In this document: in pieces, positions 22,273 to 33,654 of the stretch
Layout of the letters: every line of letters starts with the position of its first letter
How positions within the stretch are numbered: the stretch's first letter is position 1
Notes under the pieces: generated by a model
Seen by the model: only the letters and a program-made list of their open reading frames with translations
What the model was told of the DNA's origin: nothing
Databases searched by the model: none
Assembly: GCF_029962835.1 (NCBI RefSeq)
Contig: NC_080581.1
Coordinates: forward strand, 26,054,001-26,118,000
Length of the DNA: 64,000 nucleotides
Direction of reading: 5' to 3'
Source of the DNA: Magnolia sinica
Taxonomy: Eukaryota; Streptophyta; Magnoliopsida; Magnoliales; Magnoliaceae
Translations under genes and position numbers: made by a program

Positions 22273-23260
22273 TGGATAGTTGCGATGCAAGAAGAACTTA
22301 ATCAATTTATTACAAATGATATTTGATACATAGTTCCTAGACCTAAAGATAAACACATTATCGAAATTAAATGGATTTTCAAAAATAAGTCTGATGAACT
22401 TGGTAATATTATTAGAAATAAGGCTAGACTGGTTGTATAAGGGTACACTCAAATTCAAGGTATCAATTATGATGAGACTTTTGTCCCAGTAGCTCGTCTT
22501 GAATCAATCAGACTATTTATATCCATTGCATGCTTTAGAAATTTTAAAATATATCAAATGGATGTAAAGAGTGCCTTCTTGAATAGTGATTTGCATGAAG
22601 AAGTTTATGTTGAACAACCAACGGGTTTTGAAGACCCAAAGAATGCTAATCATGTCTATCGCCTAAAAAAGGCCCTTTATGGTTTAAAACAAGCTCTCGA
22701 CTCATGGTATGAAAAATTGACTAAGTTTTTGCTAAGTCATAATTTTCTAATGGGAAGTGTTGATAAGACTCTATTTGTAAAGAAACATAATGATCACATT
22801 TTAATAGTGCAAATTTATGTTGATGATATTATTTATGGATCTACCTGCGCTAACATGACTGTTGAGTTTGCAGATCTTATGAAATCTAAGTTCGAAATGA
22901 GCATGGTTAGGGAATTGAATTATTTCCTAGGATTGCAAGTTAAACAGCAACCTGATGGTTTCTTTATTTCTCAAACCAAATATGCTCTGAACTTAGTTAA
23001 AAAGTTCAGATTTGAGAATGAGAAAAATTTTGATACTCTTATGAGTATGACCTTAAAACTCTCAAAGGACTCTACAGGTAAGAGAGTTGATCCTAAATTG
23101 TATCGCAGTATGATAGGTAGTTTGCTGTATTTAACTGCGAGTCGACCTGATATTGCATTTAGCGTAGGGATTTGGGCTAGATATCAATCTGACCCTAAAG
23201 AGTCACATTTAACTGCTATTAAGTGGATTATGCGATATGTCGTAAGTTCAGCTAATCTAG
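22273..23260 (+). pseudogene. Copia-1 reverse transcriptase and start of RNase H
   Basis: After a frameshift near 22,270 the RT reads WIVAMQEELNQF, KWIFKNKSDELG, YDETFVPVARLESIRLF, QMDVKSAFLNSDLHEEVYVE, KKALYGLKQALDSWYEKL, and the intact catalytic YVDD at 22,816-22,827. FFISQTKYALNLVKKF, SLLYLTASRPDIAF and IKWIMRYV follow and lead into RNase H. Stops interrupt the first part (for example TGA in ITNDI-stop-YIV and TAA in LVV-stop-GYT). The frame is cut exactly at 23,260 by CACTA-2; the protein encoded beyond that point (PLCQNS...) belongs to the transposon end. Confidence 0.9.
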
Positions 23261-23263
23261 GTC

Positions 23264-23690
23264 CACTATGCCAAAACAGCAAAAAAATGATGGTTGAAAA
23301 CTGTCTCAAATAACCAAAAAGGATGGTTTTGAATCGTCGTATGGGCCGTCATATTTTGGGGCGTCGTAAGGACAGTCATGAACCGTCATTCTTATTGACT
23401 TTTAAAGGACGGTCATGGACCGTCTGTAAAAAGGACGGTCATGGACAGTCCTTAAAAAGGATTGTCATGAACCGTCTCTTGTGACCCTTAAAAGGACGGT
23501 CATGAACCGTCCTTAAAAAGGACTGCTGTGAAACATCTCTTATGAACCTTAAAAGGACGGTCATGGACTGTCCTTAAAAAGGACTGCTATGAACCGTCTC
23601 TTATGACCCTTGAAAGGACGGTCTTCGACCGTCTCATATTTGAATTTTTAAAAAAAAATGGACGGCCTAGAGCCGTCAGAAATTTTCAAA
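23264..23690. repeat. CACTA-2 left terminus and subterminal repeats
   Basis: After CACTATGCCAAAACAGC come about ten copies of AAAAGGACGGTCATGAACCG (or close variants, about 30-35 bp apart). Each pairs GACGGTC with GACCGTC or GAACCGTC in palindromic fashion. The motif differs from that of CACTA-1, so the two belong to different families. Confidence 0.88.
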
Positions 23691-24237
23691 TATGAGACAG
23701 TCGGTATACACGTGTTACAATATATTTCATCGTATTCTTCCTGATAGACACCTGTTATATAATATATTTCATCATATTCTCATTCACATCCATCTAAACC
23801 CAAATATAAACTACATTCATCCAAACATAAACGATATCCATCCAAACACAAAAAATTTTGTCCACATTACATTCATCCACGCATAAATACAAGTTCAACA
23901 TCATAAATAAAAAAAGGAAAAAAATCAGCAACAATTTTCTTTTTGTATCTTTCATCTAATAAAAAAATATTCAACTAACAAAACATTATAATTCAGAATC
24001 ATGAAGAATTGCAGAAACTTCATTCGCTTTTTTTTTTTCCTTCCAAAAAAGTGGGCACACTTTTTTAAAATAAAACTGATCATTAAAATAAAACTAATGC
24101 AAGCAAATAATGCAAAAAAGTGTTTCAATTTAAGTTAATAGAAACAACAACAAAAATTAAAGCTTTGTAAAAAGGGGCATGTGTTAAAAGGGATACATTC
24201 TTGTTTGTTGCCATGTGATTGGGCTACATTATTATAG
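23691..24237. other. CACTA-2 segment shared with CACTA-1, then AT-rich spacer
   Basis: 23,700-23,890 matches the reverse complement of 15,684-15,880 in CACTA-1, including TTCATCATATTC, CATCCATCTAAACCCAAA and CTACATTCATCCAAACA. From about 23,900 to 24,237 the sequence is A-rich with no gene seen; it ends where the telomere-like array begins. Confidence 0.7.
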
Positions 24238-25608
24238 CAATCGGGTTCGGGTTTGGGATCGGGTTTAGGTTTGGGTTTTCAAGTTTAGGTTTAGGTTAGG
24301 GATTTGAGATTAGGATTAGGTGTAGGTCTAGGTTTAGGGATTTAAGAATACATTTAGGTTTTACGTTTAGGTTTAGGTTTTAGGTTATATGTTTAGGTTT
24401 AGGTTTTAGGTTTAGGTTAAGGTTAGGTTATAGGTTATAGGTTAAGGTTTAGGTTAGAGGTTTTGGTTTAGGTTTAGGTTTAGGTTCTAAGTTTATGTTA
24501 AGGTTTAGGTTATAGGTTATAGTATATAGGTTATAGCTTTAGGGAATTGAGAATAGGTTAAGGTTTAGGTTTAGGAAATCGGATTCGGGTTCGGGATTGG
24601 ATTTAGGTTTGGGTTTTCAAGTTTAGGTTTAAGTTTAGGTTAGAGACTTGAGATTAAGATTAGGTGTAGGTTTAGGTTTAAGGATTTGAGAATACATTTA
24701 GGTTTTAGGTTTAGGTTTAGGTTTTAGGCTTAGGTTTAGGTTTTAGGCTTAGGTTTAGGCTATAAGTGTTTAGGTTTAGGTTAGGTTATAGGTTAAGGTT
24801 AGGGAATTGAGTATAAATTAAGGTTTTGGTTTAGGAAATCAGGTTCGGGTTGGAGATCGGGTTTACGTTTGGGTTTTAGGTTTAAGATAAGGGTTTAGGG
24901 ATTCAGATTCGGGTTTGGGATTGGGTTTTGGTTTAGGTTTAGGTTTTACGTTTAGGTTAAGGTTACAGGTTTAGGTTATAGGTTTAAGTTTAGGTTATAA
25001 GTGCAGGTTATAGGTTTAGGTTTAGGTTAGGTTATAGGTTATGGTTTAGGGAATTGAGAATAGGTTAAGGTTTAGGTTTAGGAAATCAGGTTCAGGTTTG
25101 TGTTCGGGTTTAGGTTTGGGTTTTCAAGTTTGGTTTAGGTTAAGGAGTTGAGATTAGGATTAGGTGTAGGTGTAGGTTTAGGGATTTGGGAATACATTTA
25201 GCTTTTAGGTTGAGGTTTAGGTTATAGGTTTAGGGATTTGAGAATAGGTTTAGGTTAAGGTTATAAGTTTAGGTTTAGGAAATCGGGTTTGGGTTCGGGT
25301 TTGAGTTTAGGTTTGGGTTTTCAAGTTTAGGTTTAGGTTTAGGTTAGGGAGTTGAAATTAGGATTAGGTGTAGGTTTAGGTCTAGGGATTTGAGAATATG
25401 TTAAGGTTTAGGTTTAGGAAATCGGGTTCAGGTTCGGGATCAGGTTTAGGTTTGGGTTTTCAAGTTTAGGTTTAGGTTTAGGTTAGGGAGTTGAGAATAG
25501 GATTAGGTGTAGGTTTAGGTTTAGGGATTTGAGACTACATTTAAGTTTTAGGTTTAAGTTTAGGGTTTAGGTTTAGGTTTAGGTTATAGGTTTAGGTCTA
25601 GGTTAAGG
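24238..25608. repeat. Telomere-like array of CACTA-2, inverted relative to CACTA-1
   Basis: About 1.37 kb of TTTAGG/GGTTATAGG units with the same landmarks as 10,486-15,572 but reverse-complemented: GGAAATCGGGTTCGGG, GGGTTTTCAAGTTTAGG, GAGATTAGGATTAGGTGTAG and GGATTTGAGAATACATTTAG. The order and spacing show that both arrays come from one higher-order repeat family. It ends abruptly at GGTTAAGGGCGTGG. Confidence 0.9.
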
Positions 25609-25826
25609 GCGTGGTCCCTGCAAATACAGATATTAACACGGCCTGTCCAAGTGGTCAGGCCACTCCAATGCTGTCCATAGAAAATGGACAGCTTCATCAT
25701 GGTCATAACAGCGGTCCCCTCCTTCCAGGGACCCCTGCTCAACATCCGGATAGCTCCGACACACATCTAGATACATAAATGGGTACAGTTTCAAAGAACA
25801 TTATTAGTAATGTTTCAAATGTGTAC
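25609..25826. other. Spacer between array and kinase exon
   Basis: Reads on the minus strand as sequence downstream of the kinase exon's donor site, so it may be intron followed by unrelated DNA. The ~60-codon open frame on the minus strand ends inside the array and is not supported as coding. Confidence 0.4.
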
Positions 25827-25895
25827 CTCCCTTAGAAAGTCCTTTAGTTGATCCTCGTGAAAGTCCTGATTTATAAGAACCTTAATGGCAACATC
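25827..25895 (-). pseudogene. Captured single exon of a Raf/CTR1-type protein kinase
   Basis: On the minus strand, acceptor AATGCAG precedes a 69-base open exon ending GGGAG before donor GTACAC. It encodes exactly 23 residues in phase 0/0: DVAIKVLINQDF, then HEDQLKDFLRE. This is the beta-3 strand (VAIK, with the ATP-binding Lys) and start of helix C of plant Raf-like MAP3Ks of the CTR1/EDR1 group, where this exon pattern is typical. The next exon (AIMKR and onward) is not found before the array at 25,608, so it is an isolated fragment. Its phase does not join the exon at 26,741-26,793, suggesting a second source gene. Confidence 0.75.
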
Positions 25896-26161
25896 CTGCA
25901 TTCCATGATTGAATAAATAAGAAGATGCATCACCTTTAGTTTCAAGTCAAACAAAAATGGGACAGAGAACCATGTAAGAAACACGAAGAAAAATGTGAAT
26001 TTCTTTGACTATGATAGAGAGATTGGTCCAGGAACTGAACCACAAATTACTCTCATCAGGTTAGTTATCAGAATAAAATTTCCAGAGAAGTTCCCTGCAT
26101 TAAATACTTGCCTATGTAATTCAATTGTCTTCAGTAAAATCAAATTACTGTCTTAAAAGAA

Positions 26162-26587
26162 ATGCACGCCACGTATGCAAAACGTCATTTTCAAACCAAA
26201 CTATACTCGCTATTTTCAAATCTCACGCGGCCACTTCATTCCCCAACTATCTCCCTCAATTTTCCCACTCTCACCTCTCTGTCTCTCTCTCTTGAAGCAA
26301 AAAAGAAGAAGAAGAAGAAGAAAAAAAAATCTCTTTTATATTTTTTCAATCCATCTTCCATTTTCTTCTTAACAAGAAAATCCATATTTACTAATATTCC
26401 CATTTTTCTATTTTTCAAAAGAATGAGTTCGGACTCCGAAAGCGTCGGCTCCAACACTCGTACTTTCAGCCCAAACCCTAACCAAGGACTCCAAAATTAC
26501 CAAGTACTCATAAACATTCATTTCAAGCATTTTCTGTCCATGATGACCATACTATTAAAATCAATCCTCTTATTTGTGCTCCCCTAG
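26162..26587 (+). other. Possible first exon with CT-rich leader
   Basis: A CTCTCTGTCTCTCTCTC leader and a GAAGAAG run precede ATG at about 26,424, which opens MSSDSESVGSNTRTFSPNPN and reaches a possible donor CAA/GTACTC. Composition resembles a plant 5' UTR and first exon. A later TTGTGCTCCCCTAG could be an acceptor. No domain is recognised, and the frame upstream of 26,424 is low-complexity. It could be another captured promoter/exon or chance. Confidence 0.3.
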
Positions 26588-26740
26588 GTGTCGATTTTGA
26601 TAAGGATTGCGTTCATATACTACTTCATAGATTATATTCTAAGATAAAAGGTGTCAATTATATAAACAATTATAATTCAAAAACACACACTAAAGTGCAC
26701 AAATTCTTATTATAAAGGTGATATTTAGAGTTAAGCTTAC

Positions 26741-28609
26741 CGTCATTGTCATGTTGAAACCGTTCCTTGAATACGGGGACGTCCCTTATTAATCTAAAAC
26801 AGTCAGAGAATTACAATTAAAAGAAAGAAAGAAAGAAGAAAAGAAAAGAAGGCAAGCAGGTAATTAAACACTCAAATGGAACTAAAAAGAAAAATATAAA
26901 CTTATCTGGTTGACTCCCCCTGAAGTGACACAACACCACAACTATTAGGAGAAAAACCCTAATTCCTGCCTTGTATGCATGCACCTTACACAAGTTCCAA
27001 TAATAGACATGTCACATGGCATTGAAAATACCAATCTATTCAAAAACAGTAAGTTGTTTAAGATATAACGCACCCATCCAAAAAGTTTCCCCGTTTGATG
27101 TGTTGTGAAGGAGAGCCTTAACGTGACGCAAGAAGCATTCCATAGACGTCTGTGTAGTCGGGATCTTGCAGGTGATCATTGTCTGCTTCGACCCCTTGAG
27201 AACACCAAGCAGTGTTCTGCATTAAAAAAATTGAAATTTGCATGAAATATGCAAGATGAAGCATCAAGATCTTTGAGATGTTTCAGTTAAACGGTTTCAC
27301 GTTACCTGTAGTTCCAGATAAGAAAAGGATATTCGTGAATGCTTCCACAGGTTGTTCTACTGCAGTATAATCCATAGCCCTACAATTTTGAGGAGAAATA
27401 TACACTTGGAACTTCAAAAAACAAAGTTAGACATGGCCTACTCCAATCCAATGGTTAGAATTTGTCCAACCGCCTTGATTTTTGGACCGTCACCAATCCA
27501 TTCAGTGCAGTGCGAGAATTGCCACATGGTTACAATTTTGTAATAAAAGTACAATAAGCTATATGGAATTAACATTCCTCTATCCAGCAACATACACAAG
27601 TCAGCTAAGTAGATATTTATAGTCTGATATAAAGAGCAAAATCTATAGCATTGCAGTCTGAAAGCAGTGCATGAGCTAAGGAGATGTCAAAAAGGCAAAA
27701 TCTATAGCACTGCAGTCTGAAATGCTTTTGAAATAATAGAATAGAATATAAATTGATTTTTCTTTTCCCTCACAGCCATGTCAATGTCTGACATGAGTGT
27801 TGAACACTGCCAAAAACCACTTTTTTTTCCAGAAAATGGCGTGATCATGTCACACTCATTATCTATTCAAGAAAAGGGGTTTACGAATGTCACTGATAGA
27901 AGAAAGAACACTGTTAGTAGGACACAATGAAGAATACTAGTATTCAGGCATCATTAGATAAGAATATAGATACACAAATCTACGTTACACATACTCTCTC
28001 TTTCTTTTTTTCTTTAAAAATGAGAAAGTTCTTCTCTTTTACTTACCCCTGTGCCTTTGCTAAGGTAAAGTCCACCACCACGCATTAGAAGCCAAAGACC
28101 ACCATCTGCCCTCCATCCCATATTCTGAATTCTCCGTGCAACTACTCTATTGTGTGGTTGCCAGTATGACTGCAAAATATGAGAATTACATAAGAATCTT
28201 CATGACTTCTTGTTTAGTATAAAGACCCGACAGTTTCTTAATATTGTTTCATGACTTCTTGATTTCTTTTCTTATTTTCATTCCGACTCTACTTTAATTT
28301 TGCTAATTAATCACATCCATTCACTCTCATTTTGTATGATGTCCCATCAGTTTTATTATAATATATGAAATTAATGTCTGGTTGTAATGAAAGTAGAAAG
28401 ATACTTGGGATGGATTTTCAATGTAATATTCTCCATGAAAATCTCACTTGATGCTCATCTTTAAGCTCATGTTTAAAGCCTTCGAAAGAAATGAAATGAA
28501 CTAGAAGGGGAAAATCTTTTCAGCTTTACTCCTGCTTTGGATCGAGATGAATAGGTCAATGCATGCAAAACAAGGTGAACGCACAAATATCTGGTTACAT
28601 AACAAAATA

Positions 28610-28679
<70 letters not shown>

Positions 28680-29044
28680 AATTTCTTTTAGTGTAGGATA
28701 AAGAAACACGAAGCACTACATGCATGTATACATAGAAACACAAGTGTATGGAAACATGAAAAGAAGTTGAATTGTGGAACAAGGCCCAACATAAAAAAAA
28801 AAAACCAATGAAACGGTGAAAAATAAGTAAGATGCAAGAGAGATGTATTCTACATCTTTTTGTCTGCATCTCTATATGAACAAAGGTCTAGAAATACACT
28901 TATAGACCTTTGGAACAAAAAAAGAAAAGCAGAGAGAGAAATAAAACAAAAGTGATGATGTATTGGTAAGTTAAGAGATCATAAGAAGAATGCTTACAAG
29001 GAGATTCAAATGCATGAAAAGCTTGATGGGAGTGTCTTCTTCAC
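26741..29044 (-). pseudogene. Captured multi-exon fragment of an unidentified host gene
   Basis: Five minus-strand exons with GT/AG borders: 29,044-28,998 (EEDTPIKLFMHLNLL), 28,169-28,047 (41 codons, starting SYWQPHNRVVARRIQNMGW and ending LYLSKGTG), 27,379-27,306 (GYGLYCSRTTCGSIHEYPF...), 27,216-about 27,070 (LLGVLKGSKQTMITCK..., FLRHVKALLHN) and 26,793-26,741 (LIRDVPVFKERFQHDND). Phases 0/0, 0/2 and 2/1 link the first four without any stop, which is unlikely by chance. The last join needs donor GTTATA rather than GTGCGT in the fourth exon. I do not recognise the protein. No start or end exon was found, so it is an internal fragment carried by CACTA-2. Confidence 0.6.
28613..28676. repeat. 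(AT)n microsatellite, about 64 bp
   Basis: Uninterrupted AT dinucleotides inside CACTA-2, within the stretch between two captured exons. Confidence 0.97.
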
Positions 29045-31270
29045 CTACAAATCTTATAAGATAAGATGCAAAAAATATGAACATCTATAGACAGCCATAT
29101 ACTAATAACACAACTTAAAGTTGGAATAAGATAGAACTTCCAATTATTAAAACTCTGTCCATTATCTCTTGACAGAACATACATTTATCAAATATATGTC
29201 CATTATCATGCACCTTCATGATTAAAGAGAGGAAGAACAAAATTTGGGATACATCTATTCACCCCAGATGCAACAACAGAGCAGCTAACTAGCTGTTCTG
29301 CTGAAATATCAACGCAAAGGGAAATTTGGGGAAATTTCTGTTATAAATTGTTGCTGTCTTTGTTCTGGATGAGAATGGCATTGATATTTCATATGTAAAA
29401 GGTATGATCAATCCAAACAACTAATAACAAGAGAGATTGTAGTTTGTAAGTTCTACCATTCAAATACAAAAGAATTACTATAAGACCAAATCCTAATCTC
29501 TTTCAAATTTGAAAAATTTTCACTTGTAACCAACCACATCATCAAGTAGTTGAAAAATAGCAAGAACACATAAAAAGAAAAAATGGAATAATCATCCATC
29601 CAATCTTACAAAAAAGGTAGTGATGGGACATCGTAGGTAATAAATTCAAACAATGAAATAAGGAAATACAAGCCTTTTAATCATCCCATCAAAAAATGGT
29701 AACAATACAAAAACAACAACAATACAATTCACACCTCCATTGCATGGCAAAAAAAGAAAAAAAGAAAAGAAATGAAAGGTATGAACATTAAATCCTCATA
29801 AATAGAAAAAACAGAAAAAATCGAACCGTCCATGTGCCTAAACGAGGCATTGAAAAAACAACAAATCCACATCCAATGTGAAAAGGCCAAAGACTGGATG
29901 GCTGTGATCTTTCAATTTGTGAGAATCTAGGGAACAAGCATCCAATTCCTCGGCCCCATGATTTGTATAACGGGCCTTAGTTACTGCTAGTGGGGCCCAT
30001 CACTTAGCATTATGAGCCCCCACATCTTGCGTATAGATGGTTAAGAGGAATAGAGTAAGAAGAGGACAACACCAATCCACCCAACGATCAAACCTGTTAG
30101 AAAGAGAAACCCAGAGACGATTGAGAAAAAAATGGTCCCTAATATGAGAAATCAATATCCTCCAATCAAGGCAATTTTTGGAGCGAGTTCCATCCAATTG
30201 GTCCAATGGCCTAGATCACCGAACCATGGCCCCCACTTGTCACAGTGTAAAGATGTGGGCCCCACAAATCACTCTATCAACTCACCCTTAAAAAGAAAAA
30301 AAGAAAAAAAAAGGAATTTTCACATTTGCTCAACCAAGAGGTGATCACAACACCACCACCAAAGCATCATTGAATTTATACAAAAACTCCATTAAACACT
30401 AAGCAATAGAAAAAGAATATTCATTTGGAAGAAAACCCAAATCACAGTTTTTCCTTTCTTGCCTTCCAAAAGAACCCAAACCGAATTTTGCCATCCAAAC
30501 ACATCCATATAACTATCTGTATAAATCAATGCAAGTTCTTGCCTCAAGTTCTCTTGGTATACTAAGCCCAAACGAGTACTAAAATGGAAAAAGGAGATAA
30601 AAAGGATACGGACCGCTCTCACGATGATTTCTAGCCCTTGACCGATTGGGTCCGAGAGGAAGGACACGATACCATCTTCCTCAATCTGCCTGTTACCATA
30701 TATAATGGGATCAATAATTGCAATGGTGTGGCCCACATGATGGATGGATAGATCCGATCGTAGTGGAATACATCATATTGGGGCCACATAAAACACATCA
30801 TGGTGGGTCCGATCAATGAGGAAAGAGAAGGTCACCTATTTGAAGATGCTGATCCATGGAAGATGACATTATCGATGGTGATGGAAGATGCTGCTGCTCG
30901 AGGTGATGGAAGATGTTGGCGATGGAAGATGCCGTGGCTTGAAAATGGGAAAATAGAAATGGCGCTCGATGTTGCAAATCCTCTTCTAAATAAGATAACT
31001 CTTTCAAATCCGAAACAGTGTGTGTTTACCATTGTTTATAACAAAAGATTCTATTAACAATCGTACATGCAAGATGAACCATTTTCTGGATGGTTAAGAT
31101 TGTATTATATAAGAAAATTATAAATATTAAACGTTTACAACTAGAAGGATTATTTGAATGGTCTGGATAACTCTATATCATTGCTACTATTTTCATGAAC
31201 GAGTCACCACTATTTTACATTTTGTACAAAACTCACTTTTTTTTACAAAACAAAAAATGGTAAATATAGC
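29045..31270. other. CACTA-2 interior without recognisable genes
   Basis: AT-rich non-coding sequence, possibly intron or upstream sequence of the captured gene. A short set of GATGGAAGATG repeats lies at about 30,840-30,945. GGGCCCCAC fragments occur near 29,990 and 30,260. No coding frame with domain similarity was seen. Confidence 0.5.
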
Positions 31271-33035
31271 TTTGGAAAGGGGAGGGCTCTATGGGCCCCA
31301 TCATGATGGATATGTTTCATCCACGCCGTCCATCCATTTCTCAACATCATTTTGAGATACATTGCCAAAAAATTAGCCCTAATTAAGTCTCTGGTGGACC
31401 ACAAAATGAGAAAAAGGTAGACAATTGGACATCCACCATTCAAAATGTGTGGTGCGCCGATGGATAATTGACTTTTGGCTATGGATTTTATTCATCGGTA
31501 ATGACGACGGATTTTAGCCGTAGCTAAAAGCACCCCAAGTCCTTCAACTTTAGTCAGTTTTTTGGTAGTGAGACCCCTACAATAATATTTCAAAACAGAT
31601 GGATGGCTTCAATATAAAACATATATTTTTGTAGGCCCTATAGAGCTCTATAACCTAATCTTTTTTCTCATATCATTATAAGGTATCATGCAAAACATTA
31701 GGCAGGAACCAGGCTTGAGTGGACCACAAATTGGGCATTGCACTTCCACCATTTAAAACTTCTTGGGAGCTAGAGAAGTTTCGGATCAAGCTCATTATGT
31801 GTGTCCCATTTGGATGAGGAGTTAGACCTAGTTTCAGCTGCATTCAAAACTCATGTGGGCCCCACCAAGTGCTTTTATATTTTTTTAGATGTCTTCACAT
31901 AGTTTTAGATGGTATGGCCCACCTGAGTTTCGTATACGGATGATTTTTGAGATATCTCATAAGCTAAAGGGGACACATCAAAACTATGTGTATGTCCCAC
32001 CTTATTCCATGTCTATATTAACTTATAAACAGGTTGGATCTCAAATAAACATCGTGGCGGGCCCTAAGAAGGTTTTAATAGCGGGTGTCACTATCCCACT
32101 CTTTTCTATGGTGGGTCCACTTAAACTTTGGATCTGCCCGTCAGTCAGATGCACCATTCCATGGTGGGCCACGAGCTTAAAAATAAAGTAAATCCATGAC
32201 TTGGGTGGGCCACACTACATACTATAGTTAAGTGGGTTACCCTCCCATTAAAACATTCATACTCATTTATTGGGCCCACCTGGATGTGGTTCATAGATCC
32301 AGCCCATTCATTATGTGTGTCCCACTTGGATGAGGAGTCAGACCAAGTTTCATACACATCGAAAACTCATGTGGGCCCCACCAAATGCTTTTATATGTTT
32401 TAGGGATGTCTTCACATAGTTTTAGATGCTATGACCCACCTGAGTTTCGTATATGACTGATTTTTGGACTTAAAGGGGACACATCAAATGCATGGTGTTG
32501 ATGTTCTATACACATCATGGTGGGGCACACACAGATTAACCTCATGGGAAGTTCCCATGAGGTGACCTTATAGTACCATTTCACTATTTTAGGTAACTCC
32601 TTCATGGGTGTTAGTGTAATCGTTTAGGGCCCACCTTAATATGTTTTATGTATATCGATACCGTCCATATATTTTTCCATCATATTTTAGGATTTGATTT
32701 CAAATCATAAGAACTCAATAATCTCAGGTGGGCCATACCAATCAAAACAATGATAAATAACTATTAAAAACCTTTTAAAGGCCATAAAAGTTTTAGATCA
32801 ATTTGATCTTTGTAGTTTACCTTCATCTAGATCTTCTTTACATTATCAACAAGTTGGATTGCAAATAAACATTATTAAAACCTTACGATGGGCTCTTTAT
32901 AATTTTTAATGGTGAGTTACTATATTCTCATTCTTTCTAGTGGTGTGGTCCACATAAGATTTAAATCTACACAATTTTTTATACCTGGCCCAAAAATGGG
33001 TTGGAGAAACATAGGGGCGGTAAGGATATACAACA
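31271..33035. repeat. Dispersed GGGCCCACC/CACCGTCC-type repeat fragments in CACTA-2
   Basis: Several diverged pieces of the repeat seen at 38,595-39,030, for example CCACGCCGTCCATCC (31,320) and TGATCTTTGTAGTTTACC-type text (about 32,805). A ~190-bp segment containing TGTGTGTCCCATTTGGATGA and CTCATGTGGGCCCCACCAAG is directly duplicated at about 31,795-31,975 and 32,312-32,490. About 32,625-33,030 looks like an older full unit with inverted ends. Confidence 0.6.
31500..31571. repeat. Possible relic of a CACTA right end
   Basis: TAGCCGTAGCTAAAAG (about 31,515) resembles the CACTA-1 subterminal motif. About 40 bp later the sequence ends CAGTTTTTTGGTAGTG (31,571), inverse of a CACTACCAAAAAA terminus. 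No matching left end or duplication was found. Confidence 0.4.
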
Positions 33036-33045
33036 CATCATCAAA

Positions 33046-33508
33046 ATCTCACTTTTGTTATCTAACTTTTCAATTTTTCTTGTTAAAATACAAAATCTAG
33101 TTTTCTTTTTTTAAAAATATATATTTTTTACAATTTCTCAATTTTTTCACAATTCTGTTTAATTTTTAAAATTTTCTTTTTCAAAATATCATTTTTTAAA
33201 TCTCACTTTTGTTATCTAACTTTTCAATTTTTCTTGTCAAAATACAAAATCTAGTTTTCTTTTTTAAAAAATATATATTTTTACCATTTGTCAATTTTTT
33301 CACAATTTTGTTTCATGTTTAAAATTTTCTTTTTCAAAATATCATTGTTTTTAATCTCACTTTTGTTATATAACTTTTCAAATTTTCTTGTCAAAATACA
33401 AAATTTAATTTTCTTTTTTAAAAAAAAAATATATTTTTTATAATTTGTCAATTTTTTCACAAATTTGTTTAATTTTTTAAATTTTCTTTTTCAAAATATC
33501 ATTTTTTT
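33046..33508. repeat. Three tandem copies of a 154-bp AT-rich unit
   Basis: Copies start with ATCTCACTTTTGTTATCTAA at 33,046, 33,200 and 33,354. Each contains CAAAATACAAAATCTAG, a poly-A/T ATATAT core and TTTTCAAAATATCATT. A T-rich tail of partial copies continues to about 33,650. Confidence 0.88.
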
Positions 33509-33654
33509 AATCGAAATCTTTTTTTTTTTCAAAATTATCAACAGTTTTTTTTTTCAAAATTTAAATTTTTCTTAAACATTGTTAATTATTTTTTCTAAGC
33601 TTCTCAATTATTTTTTTTCAAAATTTATAATTTTTTTGAGCTTCTTAATTTTTG

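Noticed and set aside
17028-23263. CACTA-1 and CACTA-2 as two halves of one element split by Copia-1
   Set aside because: The ends face outward from Copia-1, each junction matches an uninterrupted Copia-1 sequence, and the subterminal motifs differ.
28501-28869. 122-codon minus-strand frame
   Set aside because: Its central IYIYIY run is the AT microsatellite and the rest has no similarity to known domains.
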